This document shows positions 21,490 through 32,649 of a stretch of DNA of 64,000 nucleotides, piece after piece (the stretch's first letter is position 1; every line of letters starts with the position of its first letter). The position numbers and the translations under genes are program-made. Source of the DNA: Deroplatys truncata (taxonomy: Eukaryota > Arthropoda > Insecta > Mantodea > Mantidae). The stretch spans positions 672,606,118-672,670,117 of the forward strand of contig CM060990.1 in the NCBI GenBank assembly GCA_030765065.1, written 5' to 3'. A model generated the notes under the pieces. The model worked only from the letters and a program-made list of their open reading frames with translations. It made no database searches and had not been told where the DNA came from.

Positions 21490-23156
21490 CATTTTTGTAA
21501 ATTGCAGTCGCTGTTCACTTGTTTCTCGCGAATATCATTATATGAGTTTGGCATTCCAGACCAGCGTATAGCTATTCGCTTTTAAAGGCCGGACCTCGAA
21601 GCCGTGGTCGTTGACGTGCATATCTTTGGTGCTTCGCCAAGTTGAGGGTTGAGGGTTCGAGTCCCACTGTGTGCATGGACATGGGCGTTTGTGCGTTTCT
21701 CTGTTTTGTGTAATTGCGGTAATAAGCTGTAAAAATGCATTAAAACACAATAATGGTAAACAAGGGTACTAAAAAAGAAAAGGACACTTGTTAGAGATTT
21801 GGGTTCAAAAAAATTGATTATTGTTTTTGTTGTAATGGATTGTGAATGGTATAAGAACATAATAATGTAATTTATATTGCTATTTAGACAGTTCAAAGGC
21901 TCTTATGGCCCAGAGATATTATAATATATTGGTATGTAACAATGTGCTCACTTTGGGTTTTGCCATTTTCAGTAAATTTTATTCTTTAAACACCAAGTCC
22001 ACTGTTCTTAACATCTATTAAATAGAGAAGGCTTAAATTTGTTGTTGTTATACAAAATGTTCAGCGGCATTTAGTAGGTTAAAACATTTGATCCTAAATT
22101 ACATGGGGTCCACAAAATTACAAAAGTGTTACATTAAAAATTATTTCCTTGCGACTATTTTTTTAAAATAAAAGTAGACCCTCAAGCGCAGAAGCAGTTA
22201 ACCAGCCGTCATAAGCTACTTATAAAAAACTCAAATAAAAAATGTGTAGAGTTCTGATTTGTATTTTCACAGAAAAGTGTACCTTAAATGAAAGTGAAAT
22301 TTTTATAAATTATTTTACAATATTCAAATATTTATAATTAAAAGATATAAAGCTAGCCAAAAAGCTCTATACTAGTATATTTAGAAAACCTTCTTTAAAA
22401 AACAGTAAAGAATTCATTGTGTAATTCTGGAAAAAAACTGAATTTCTTTCAACTGCGAAAAACCGTAAAAATACCCTGCGATCTCTACCAAGGTGCTTGG
22501 ACGTCAGACTATTAATTTGGTTTCCTCAACCCCCCTGTACCTAAAACAGAATATGTAGATAACGAAAATATTTCTGCAAACGTTTATCTCTATTAACACG
22601 AAGTAGATAGAAAAACAAGCTTCCGTTAAAATAAGTTGCACAAGCTATACAGAAATAAAACATATTGGGTAGAGAAAATCGTGTGAATATGACTCAACCG
22701 TATTTTTAATTGCCTTCTAGAACATTTGTCATGTTGCACAACATTCCTGGCTATTAACGATTACTAAGGCAGTGACTGTGCCCAGTTGCAGGCAAGTCGG
22801 AATACTTTCCGAATTCGAAAACTAACGTTACTTAAGTGAATGTATTTGAGCTGAGTCTTAAAGATACATATTTGTGTCATATATTCACTACCCCAATCAA
22901 AACACACCTCATGCTGAGGGTTCACTTATTAACTTCAGGATTGGTATTTATAAGTATAGGCAAGGATTTCTATGTTTAAAATAACACAATTTACAGATAT
23001 CCGAGTATGTGCCTTTCGCCCCTTAATTACCTATAGTTTGTTCTATTCATAAGTTCGATATTGGGTTTTAATGGAAACACGAATTTCCAGGACCACAAAA
23101 AGAAAACCTTATAGAAATATTCGTTTGCTTATAACGTTTGCTTTGCTTATTGTTGG
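21490..23156. other. Host DNA between numt blocks, no gene recognised
   Basis: AT-rich, no long frames. A possible Pol III element lies at 21570-21720 (listed separately). Nothing else is recognised. Confidence 0.5.
21570..21720 (+). mobile_element. Possible tRNA-derived SINE fragment
   Basis: A near-perfect B box, GGGTTCGAGTCCC, occurs at 21653-21665 in a GC-richer island. A convincing A box was not found upstream, so it may be a 5'-damaged SINE or chance. Confidence 0.35.
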
Positions 23157-24110
23157 GTTTCTTGCAATTTTAGTCATTAGATCACACACATTCACACTCT
23201 CGCTCATACTTCCAGACTCTAGGGAATATGGAATAGTCTTGTCTAGAGAAAAATTCCCATCCCGTAGCCAGGAACCGAACCCGGGATCCCTCGCACAGCA
23301 GGCAGGTTCTCTACCAACTGTGCTACGGGGCCAGTCATTTGTAATTTTATGAACCGCATAAAACGCGAAAAGTAGTATACATTCCAATCTTCGTATATAA
23401 GTCCATGATATTTGATGCACTTTTCTCAAAGACAAGAGAAATAAAGGAACATTGTTTTACAATTCTGAATATCATTTCAGTATACTCACCTCAATTTTCC
23501 AATATGTATACTGCCTTAAAACCACAAGAGAAACAAAAACTGACACTTGGAGTTGCTTCCTCTCCAACGAACAACTAAAGAATGAGTGAGCCCAGTGTGT
23601 CTGCAAATGCGATAACGCAGAGGTATTTCTATGACATCATTATGTAATTAGCGCTTGGTCACTCCAAGTTGTATTTGACGTAAAAAGTGCACTACTTACT
23701 ACGGTTTATTAAAAGAAATAATTAATTTGCCTCTAACTTTCTCATGCATTTCAGAGATTTGTTAATGGTTTTCGTATGTAATATCGTTCAGAAAACACAT
23801 GCAAGTGTATTACTATAAATACGTATGATCAAGCAACATATTAAAATCATATTACTGCCGGCAGCGTCACATTTTTGGCGGGGATGGGCTCTTAAGTATT
23901 AAAAGGAATAGTAAAATGCAACGTTAAAGGTTGATCATCTAAGTATAATTATGCTTTATTAGCTGGCTTACGGGCTGTTGCACAAAGAATTTTTAAGAGG
24001 TAAGATTGGCATTAATTTTGTTATGTTTTATTTTTTTAATTATAAATTATTCATTTTTACATTTTTTTATTATAAAATGAGAATCTGTATTTGTTTTTAT
24101 GTCTACCTTT
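23157..24110. repeat. Numt-flank duplication, block B
   Basis: Partner of 12690-14165, lacking the roughly 500-base stretch found there. It carries the second SINE copy and then enters the same ND1 sequence. Confidence 0.8.
23188..23333 (-). mobile_element. tRNA-derived SINE (better-preserved copy)
   Basis: Minus strand: GGCCCCGTAGCACAGTTGG (A box region), B box GGTTCGGTTCC, tail GGAATTTTTCTC. It is the paralogue of 12735-12878 through block duplication, not necessarily an independent insertion. Confidence 0.8.
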
Positions 24111-24455
24111 ATGTAATGTATGGTTTGTATCTTTTTTAGCTGAAACAATTCGTAGTCTTTTTGATTTTGCTAAAGGGGAATCAGAATTACTTTCAGGTTT
24201 TAATATTGATATGGAAGAGGAGGGTTTGCTTTAATTTTTAGGTGAATATTCAAGGAATTTATTCACAAGTATATTAATATGTATTGTCTTTCTTGGTTCT
24301 GATTTAAATTCATTTATATTATATTCAAAACTAGTTTTTATTGCTTTTATATATATTTGAGCTCTTGGAAATTTACCGCGTATCGATATGCTAAATTAAT
24401 ATATTTGGCATGAAAGATATTTTTTGCTTTTGTTTTTAAATTTTTTAATTTGTGA
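23930..24455 (+). pseudogene. ND1: ND1 fragment, longer copy (numt)
   Basis: It reads ALLAGLRAVAQ, EVSLALILL, then after a decayed stretch [36 protein letters not shown], and RYAKLMYLAWK to about 24455, where a LINE RT fragment begins on the other strand. It retains the part of ND1 that the first copy lost at 14165. Confidence 0.88.
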
Positions 24456-25970
24456 TTAAGTATTAATCTGTTAGAGTCACACCTGTGATTTACTCTTAAA
24501 GTTATATCTTTAAGTTTACTTGTGAAAGTATCATTGTTATTACAACATATATTCAATGCTAAATCATCAGCAAATAAAAACGTTTTTAGGCATTCACCTT
24601 GTATAGCTTCCGGAAGATCATTGATATACACCAGAAAGAAAACAGGTCCCAGTACTGAGCCCTACGGGACAACATGCTTTATCCTTTTAAAACAAGATTT
24701 TCTCTAACATAAGTAGCCTGATATCGGTCACTTACGTAAGAACGTATTAAATTTATACTAATATCATAAAAATCAAAGTAGACTAACTCTTTTAAAAGTA
24801 TTTCATGTGAAATTGTATCAATGGCCTTTGTTAGATCAAAGAAACGGCCATGGGATGCAAAACTACCTTCAAAAGCATCCAAAGTTGGTTTAAAGAAAAA
24901 AACCTATTACAGCATTAGCAGTATCGCGTCCTGTTCTAAAACCAAATTGACTGGGAGAAAACAGAAAGTTCTCCTCAAAGTGCTGAGTTATCTGTTTATT
25001 TAATAAGACCTCAAAAACCTTAGACACAACTGGGATGATAGTTAGCATAGTCAATTCTGCTACCTTTCTTACAGATGGGAATGACTTTAACAAGTTTAAA
25101 AGAATCCGGATAATTACCGTTGACAATACGCATATTGAAGATGTGTGTCAGAGGCTCACTTATAAAAGGGGCAGCATACTTTAAAATTTGTGAATTTAAC
25201 TCAAATATGTACATCTAGACAAGAACTATTGCTAAGCCCCATTGTAACAGCATAAACATCCTCTACAGTTACATGGTTAAATTTAAAAACACTAGTTGGC
25301 TTATTTATATTGATCATTAATGTTGGTAGCTTTACTGTTAACACTTTCATCCACAAAATCCAGCAAATAAGAATTTATTTCCTCAACATTTAGATGAACT
25401 TCACAAATACTCTTTGAGGTACTATTTATTACAGTTGAAATAACTGACCATAATGACCATGTTTTTTAATTATTTTTAGAATTTGTAAGAAGTTTAGAAA
25501 AATAATCGGCCTTGGTAATGTTCAACAGTTACTTGTAATCTTTTCTAAGATTAATAAAAGTACCTTTATATTCCGTCATTCTATGGTGAGTGTATAAATT
25601 ATAATAAAAGAGACGTTTATCTTCTAAAGATTTGAGTTCGCTAATATACCACATTTTATTTATAGTTTTCCTCTTAGGCCCAGGATTACAAACAGTAAGT
25701 AGAAAAGCTTTATCAGTAATATCAGATACAATCGATAAAAAATAATTAACTTTCTCATTTAAGCTTTTTATACTATACAGTGTTATCCAACTTATTTGTT
25801 TTAACAAAAACATAAAATAATACAAGCTATGAGCGTTATAAAAACGTTTAAATTTGAAATTACAATTTTTATTCGAGTTAACATTACTTAAAATTATAGT
25901 TTTCAGAAGTAGTGCATTGTGGTTATAAACAGTAAAATTGACCTTCAGAATTAAGTTCATTGTATATATT
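24456..25970 (-). pseudogene. LINE endonuclease C-terminus plus RT (Jockey/CR1-like), 3' truncated
   Basis: Minus-strand blocks in order: NHNALLL (end of endonuclease, about 25920), KRKTINKMWYISELKSL linker, FKLVKVIPICKKG, FGFRTGRDTANAV, FDLTKAIDTISHEILLKEL, SVLGPV with VYINDLPEAIQGE, LFADDLAL (the catalytic xADD), and SNRLILNHKL at about 24460. There the element stops against numt ND1. Multiple frames are needed. The EN-RT order without a visible RNase H fits a Jockey or CR1 type; I cannot separate these by eye. Confidence 0.8.
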
Positions 25971-26079
25971 TGAGGCTTGTGCAACACAAACTAATACAAA
26001 ACCCGAAAGCTCTACCTCAAATACCTTTTCATATAAGGTACTAAAAGGTGTACCTAAAATGATTCCTTTACATATATAT

Positions 26080-26440
26080 ATAGCCCTGCATCATCAACGA
26101 CAGAAGATCAACTTATCCAGTTCTTGAAGTCAAAATGTCCGGAGGCTTGTGCAACCTATATTAATAATTACAACACAATTTACATTTCCATATATCGTCG
26201 TGGCATTTCTTGCTTTGATAGTTTCTTAAATAAATTATACGAACTTCTTCGTTTTGTTTATAAAGACAATTTTAATAGACACGTTGTACTAACGGCTGAT
26301 TTTAATGGTGATTTTAAATCAAACAGTAATGAGGTCATCAACCTTTTGACATATTTGACAGTTACGGTCTTAGACCTCTGATTTTGAATCTACTAGACCT
26401 GGACGCGAGAGCTCAGTTGGTACGTGCATTGACAATAAAG
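26080..26440 (+). pseudogene. LINE endonuclease N-terminal part, inverted
   Basis: The plus strand reads TYINNYNTIYISIYRRG, then HVVLTADFNGDFKSNSNE (the GDFN-type catalytic block with G to A), LTVLDL, then STRPGRE and TCIDN. These are the middle blocks of an APE-type endonuclease, and they end about where the minus-strand fragment next door starts. It is opposite in orientation to that fragment. Confidence 0.7.
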
Positions 26441-28059
26441 AACTGAAATTTTCAGTACATGTACACAACACACGGTTTAACTTTCTGAACCACAATCATA
26501 ATTTTATAATGTATATTAGTGATATTAAGAAAGCAAAAACATTGCAAATTTTCCACTTTTTACTTTTTTGACCTTGCAAATAAGTGCTTTTCAATTTCTA
26601 GTGAACTGATACAGATAACTAAATAACTGAGATTCAGAAGATAGCAGATTATACTAAGAACAAGCATGCAAAAGTGTGATTCTGTATTGCAAGTAGTATC
26701 AGAGAAACAGGTAGGGGAAAGGTCCCTATATTGAACCACTTACGCCTAAATAGTAAATAATAATGATAATTTCAAATAAAAATTTTCAGAAACACAAGCG
26801 TTAAAGCGACAAATCCTTGCGCTATAAATATCCTCAACACAATTTAAAATTAATACAGTTATCAATCAAATAGCATTTAAAAAGTGAGATGGTGCAAATC
26901 GGTTCAAATTAGGAACGTGGTCCTTAAATTGTACCACCCCTATCTTAAAATAAACCACACACTTTTAAGTTTAAAAGTATTTTTATTAATACAAAATACA
27001 CATATTTTATTGTACACTCAAAACAAATACGCTATCAGCAACAAAAGTAGAGTCCAAAATTGTGATTAGAATAGCAATTTCCTCGAACATTTTGAATTTT
27101 TATATAATGGCAATCACTTGGTTTTTGGAATAGGTATTATTTACAAATATATAGTTTTTACTCTCATAAAAAAGAGTACAATTATACACAGTGTTCACAA
27201 TAAAACGCTTTCTTCTTGCCACTAACTTTTACACATTTTTGGTGAAGCTATATACTACACCTCATACACTGGATTATATCTATTTCAGACAATTCACAAT
27301 TCACATATTTATGTCATCAACTGTGTTTAACGCGATTTTTTTTAACATAGCATATTATGTGGATATTTTTCACACGATATACTATCCGCAGTTGAGCAAT
27401 CCTAGAATTTCAAAAGGTTTCCTAAATTGGACCAGTTCACTATAGGGTTCAAGCACTGGTTCAATTTACGAGCCACGCCATTTTGGAAGCTTTAGCATCT
27501 ATGTGACAAGCAGAGACGCTGCTTGAAAAAACGTGTGCATGAATATTGTTGCTAAGTAAACACTTCATAACATGTAATATATATAGATCACCTCAAACTT
27601 ATCTAATTGGTCGTATAAACTTAGCTAGATGCATCAAGTATCACTTCTGAAGCACCAAAAACACCAACACTCCAAACAACTGAAACAACTCAATGCAAAG
27701 TCAACAACTCCTTGCATTCATAGCTGTACACACCACGCTAGGGCTAGCGTTACTGTGACATCTGTCGAATAGTTTAGAAAATATCGGGCGGTTCAATTTA
27801 AGAGGCGGTTCAAATTAGGGACATTACCCCTACATGAATTAACATGTTTTATGAGTAAATTTTATTATTTTTATGCTGAATGAAATAATTTTACGGACTC
27901 ATTTTCATAAGCTATCAATGCAAACAACCAGTTAAAATACTTGTAATTATTTATAGAATATTCATAAAAATTTCAGGAAAAACCATTGAGAGCTTTAAGA
28001 GCAGTGGTAATTTAATACACTTAAGGTGTAATTTCCAGTGTTCAGACTACCTTATCCCC
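26441..28059. mobile_element. TTAA-target non-autonomous transposon, copy 1 (left end missing, with nested insertion)
   Basis: 26441-26711 and 27833-28059 match 31330-31820. The right end reads agactaccttatcccc followed by TTAA at 28060-28063, mirroring the other copy. The left third is missing, cut next to the endonuclease fragment. It is split by the 1117-bp element at 26714-27830. No transposase is present. Confidence 0.8.
26714..27830. mobile_element. Non-autonomous DNA transposon with TA target duplication, nested
   Basis: The left end reads GGGGAAAGGTCCCTATATTG and the reverse complement of the right end reads GGGGTAATGTCCCTAATTTG; both continue into gaacc. TA flanks both ends (26712-26713 and 27831-27832). 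The uninterrupted TA is seen in the paralogous copy at 31595-31596, which fixes both boundaries. Inside, the motif ggttcaa or its variants recur near both ends. No transposase frame is visible, so a Tc1/mariner-type partner is inferred from TA only. Confidence 0.88.
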
Positions 28060-29590
28060 TTAAATGGATCACCAATTAAGGCTTACATGCCCAAAACAAA
28101 ATGTTAGGGATATTTTCGGAGAGAAAAGTCCCAGGAAAGCTCTCTACTCTAGTATGAAACATAAGGCGGTACAATTAAAACATTCAACATTCTGAAGATT
28201 TCCTCATATGCATACATAGTGTGTTTTCCTTTCAACGTATAACACGAATATAGGTGTTAGCCCGTATCTATGAGAGAGAGAGAGAGACAGAGAGAGGGAG
28301 AGGGAGGGAGAGAGAGAGAGAGAGATGGGAAACCACTAGGCTGATTTTGATCATTATTTCACTATTGTTGTCCTGTTGTTTCTGAAGTTCAAGGCTATAC
28401 GACAGCTTCTAAATTGAATTTACAACCCTGAATACCATAATACAAACAGCCTGAAGTCATAAAAGAAGTTGCTTGCGAAAAAGGCTTTGATTTGTCGTTA
28501 AAAATGCCATGAAGTAGAAAATAGTTAAAACTTAGACCAAGTCCACGGACTGTTCAACAACTGAGGAAAAATATGATACAAGAATACAAATGGATCTGCT
28601 TATATCATTACGACATGTATACGGCAGCAGATATCTATATTTTGATAACAGTTTTGCTGTATTTCCTCTGGACTCTGTAATTGAGTTCATTGCTAGCGTA
28701 TACCATCTATAGCAATATTATAAATAGACAGCTTTTGCACACCCTAAAAGACTATGGGGATAATGATTTCCTCCGAAATCACTCCAAAGATGTTAATAAT
28801 TCTTTCGCTAATGAAACGCACTTTTCTTCCAGACGGACAAAGCCTATAAATTATTTCCAAAAATGTTAAAACAGCCAGGATTTAGAAGTGTCTTCATATT
28901 CATCAATCACATTTCGTTGAATTTGAATATCAGTGCACATTTTGGTCACTTTATAGCAAATACGGCCCATTTGAGGAGTAGAGTCTATTCACATGGCCAA
29001 ATTTCTTTCCAATTTCGCTGAACTTTGCTATCCAGGAGTAATTTTTATATAATTTTGACAAATTTGGTTACATCTTGAAAAAACTAAGTACACGTATAAT
29101 ACAACACCCAACAAAACTTTTAGGCTACCTTCAAACTCCCAAAAATTATCCCTATCATTATTTCAAAACCCTATATAGGAATCTGCCCTCTTTGACCGAT
29201 GTTGTATTTTTTACATATTTTTCAATTTAACTATAGGATTTGGCATAAAAGCTAACTTGCCTCTTCCAAAATCTATCCAACCCTTATTTTCTATCACATA
29301 GTCCTTCAGTTTTTTATAAAATACTCTTATCTTATTTTTCTGCCCATTAAAGAAAATACTACACTACTGTTGAATCATGGCACAAATTTGTACTATAGGA
29401 CTCTGTGAGAATAGATTTATAGTTAACTTATAACTTTAAATAGCCACCCCGTTTTAAATTTTCATGGCATGAAACTTCAGGCGTTGAAGAATCAGGATCA
29501 AATTGCAGTCTTACTGTTCTGGCTATTAAAATTCCCGAACGCGACCATGAAGTTGTGCATTAAGTTTAAAACTTGATTTTCTCATAATCT
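28060..29590. other. AT-rich DNA, no gene recognised
   Basis: Only short, unconvincing frames. A GA-rich microsatellite sits at 28272-28326. Confidence 0.55.
28272..28326. repeat. (GA)n microsatellite
   Basis: Nearly pure gaga with a few gagg and gaca interruptions. Confidence 0.95.
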
Positions 29591-29907
29591 TGTTTTTCTA
29601 CGTTTTTGCCGCTTTAAAATGTTCCTGATTATGCGACTTCTGCCCCGTGTATTTCAGATATTGGGTATACGTTCTCTGGATGCTGACATCTAAAAGCCTT
29701 TTCTTGATACCGGTGTAGTTTTGAATTAGGGATTTTAGTAACTTAGTATCTATTGTTTTTTGTAAATTAAAACTACTGCATACATATTTCCTAGGAAAAG
29801 CTTTACTTTGGAAACGTACGAGGCGTGCTTTTAAAGTAGGTATCGATAATTTTTTAAACAATAACAGAACATTATTTTCCAAATATTTTATCAGTCATTA
29901 CCTTACA

Positions 29908-30290
29908 CTACATCTCCACATAGGCACTGTCGTTATTTAGACACTTGTGACGGGAAATCAGTTGTTGTATGCCATCGTCAAAGAATGAAGCCACCTGTGG
30001 TGAAAGCCAAGTCTGCACTTCCTGTTTCATAACATTGTCGTCGTTGAAATGTTTTCCACTATGGAATTTCTTCAAGTGAAGAAACAGATGAAAATCGTTT
30101 GCTGTCATATCCGGCTGTAGGGAGGGTGATCGAATTGTTCCCAGCCGATCACATCTTGAGTTTTTTTTTTTTTTTGCTGTATGAGTCCGGGCATTGTCAC
30201 CCATTATTGTGGCCCCATAAACCTCACACAATTGGCGATGAATTTTTGTTGGCGTAGCATTTCTCTCATTAAAAACGAATCACTGATCTG
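29908..30290 (-). pseudogene. mariner-type transposase C-terminal fragment
   Basis: The minus strand reads MGDNARTHTA (the second catalytic Asp block), then after an A-run LQPDMTANDFHLFLHLKKF (equivalent to the SPDLAPSDYHLF-type third-Asp block of DD34D mariners), and ends CLNNDSAYVEM with a stop at 29938-29940 region. This is the last third of a mariner transposase. The N-terminal DNA-binding half was not found. Confidence 0.8.
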
Positions 30291-30874
30291 ACTTCACAGT
30301 GGGCGGGTCGCCCGATTGTTTTCAACATTTCGAAACGCTCTAACAGCAAGAAAACACAAAGTGAGGATCTCTCACACCTGCGTCTGGCTTCCTAAGGAAT
30401 GGAGGAATGCATGTTCAAAATCGCGGCAAATATTAAAACGGTACTTACTTTTAAAAACTCGCTTCGCACGTAAAATGTAATCTTTGACTGCAAAGACGAA
30501 TGGTATGCAAAATTGAAAACTTTGATTTTTCCGAATATTCATCACACCTGACATTTAACCATGGACTGTTATTTTTCTTTTTTGAAAATTATTTTCTTGG
30601 AACCCTAAATATACAGGATATGGCAATTAGCTTTATTCTATAGGTAATTATGTTGAACAAATATGTTCAATGGGACGAGCATTGCACTGTGAATGTCCGT
30701 TTTGTTTCATTTGCAATCACAAGATGTAATATACAAAGTCGAATAACATAGTAATGTTTGCACAAAGTGTACATAAAATAGTGATTTCAATGTGTAATTA
30801 GTGAAGTTCAAAATCGTATCCGTCCCAAAATAAAGCCAGATAAACGGATAGACGATATTGTTGAACAAGAAGTT
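30291..30874. other. No feature recognised
   Basis: A 60-codon minus frame at 30372-30554 is open but matches nothing I know. No repeat or terminus is visible. Confidence 0.4.
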
Positions 30875-30878
30875 TTAA

Positions 30879-31820
30879 GGGGACAAGGTACTCTGAAGTG
30901 GTCGAAAATTATATTTTTTGTTTTAGGCACTAATAAAATCTCTATTATTTCCAGTTTCAGAAAATTAATACTTTTTGAGGGTTAAGAAGTTTTTAAGACA
31001 CTTAAACACAATTTAAATGCTGGACCCATTCCTTTAAAGGTGCCATTCAACGCATCCTTTTAGAATACTTTGGTATCTTTCAACAACGAACGAATATATC
31101 ATGTCCAGCGAGCAGTTCAGGAATCAACAAAAGAGACCAGGACCAAGAGAAGGCAATTAGAAATGCTGAAGCAATCTATGAATGAAGGGGCAGATGATTA
31201 TGACCCTAGAATGTACTGAAGTGTGTGTCAGAATTTTAATGTTCAAACCTTAAACTCAGTTTATTCAAAACAACAGTTTTGGATACTTATGCACCTTTTT
31301 CTCAAAATGTATGAGAGATAGAGAGCTGAAATTTTCAGTACATATATAAAACACATATTTAAACTTTCTGAACTACAATCATATTTTTATAATGTATATT
31401 AGTGATATTAGGAAAGCAACAGTATTGCAAATATTCCTCATTTTTACTTTTTTGACTTTGCAAATAATTGTTTTTCAATTTCTAGTGAACTGATGCAGAT
31501 AAATAAATAATTGAGGTTCAGAAGATAGCTGATTATACTAAAAACAAGCATGCAAAAGTGCAATTCTGTATTTCAAGTAGTATCAGAGAAAAACTACATG
31601 AATTCACATGTTTTAAGAGTACATTTTATTATTTTTCTGCTGGAAGAAATAGTTTTTATGGACTCAACTGCGTAAGCTACCAATGAAAATAACCACTTGA
31701 AATAATTGTCACGATTTATAGAATAATTCGTAAAATTTTCAAGAAAAACCATTGAAAAATTTAAGAGCATGGTAATTTTACACAGGTGTAATTTCCATGT
31801 GTTCAGACTACATTGTCCCT
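30879..31820. mobile_element. TTAA-target non-autonomous transposon, copy 2 (942 bp, complete)
   Basis: The left end GGGGACAAGGTACTCTGAAG pairs with the reverse complement of the right end, AGGGACAATGTAGTCTGAAC. TTAA flanks both ends (30875-30878 and 31821-31824), the target duplication of piggyBac-type elements. There is no coding capacity. It contains the empty site for the nested element of copy 1. Confidence 0.85.
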
Positions 31821-31824
31821 TTAA

Positions 31825-32618
31825 GCTCTATTAGAAAAAAACCATTAGTGTCGTGTAGAAAGGAATGGGCGGTTCTGAAGCGATTCTCGTTGTCTTGTCG
31901 CAGTCGCCTTACCTGCGTCGTTGACGTTCTCGACGCTACGTCGTAGGGGTCGTCTTCAGGAATCGCTGTCACCGATATCAGCAGGAAGCTCTTGGCGTAT
32001 CTCAGGGTTCAACTGTCTACGAATCGATCTGAAATTCCCTACGGTCATTTTGTTAGAGTAGGATACAAAAGTGGTGACATATGGATGTTGTCTAGAAAGA
32101 AACACTGTTTGCACTTTTCTCACTTATCTCTTCACTTTTCTCACATGTCTTTACTCTAGAAATCCTGCAAGATTCTCTTGTTTTCCCTAACACGTACGAT
32201 TCTTCAACATTGACTTCCCACAATTACCTCTTGGTCCACTAACGTCTGCTAAGGCTAATTATTGAATATATCGGTACTCTATCACCGTTCTTTAGACTCG
32301 CGTGAATTTGAAGTAGTCTCAGGACAAATATTAAATCTTTCATAAGCATGGATAAAAATTATCTCAAGGAATACTACCTATTAGCACATTAGATATATAT
32401 TCCTCACAAATCACTTTGTAGTTACATAATTGCGCGACACTTCGCAAATTCCCCATTCTGCGAAGAAGTGCGATATTGTGTCTGCTTGTGGTTTTCTTTT
32501 ATACAGCTTCAAGAAAGGAAGCATCATGTCTATTATTAGAATCTGATTGGCACATTGTGTTTTCTTCTTTGAATCCTAGTAAAGCCGGTTATCGACACCC
32601 AGGAGAGAAAACAACAAC

Positions 32619-32649
<31 letters not shown>

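Larger units (their letters stand above)
13970..21490. other. Numt: rearranged nuclear copy of an insect mitochondrial circle
   Basis: Consecutive mitochondrial pieces run ND1, ND4, trnH, ND5, E-S1-N-R-A, ND3, G, COX3, D, K, COX2 tail, COX1 5' half, Y, C, W, ND2, CYTB and ND4 again. Strand and order match the ancestral insect map read on the minority strand, going once round the circle. Missing are ATP8/ATP6, the 3' half of COX1 with most of COX2, the control region with both rRNAs and most of ND1, and ND6/ND4L with neighbours. TGA falls at Trp positions, and true TAA/TAG stops and frameshifts are scattered, so none of it is functional in the nucleus. Confidence 0.92.

Noticed and set aside
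13970..21490. Genuine mitochondrial contig or chimeric assembly
   Set aside because: Dense stops, frameshifts, deletions and a duplicated host-numt junction at 12690 and 23157 indicate an old nuclear copy.
24347..24455. C-terminal extension of the minus-strand RT frame
   Set aside because: These codons are the reverse complement of numt ND1, so the RT ends at about 24456.
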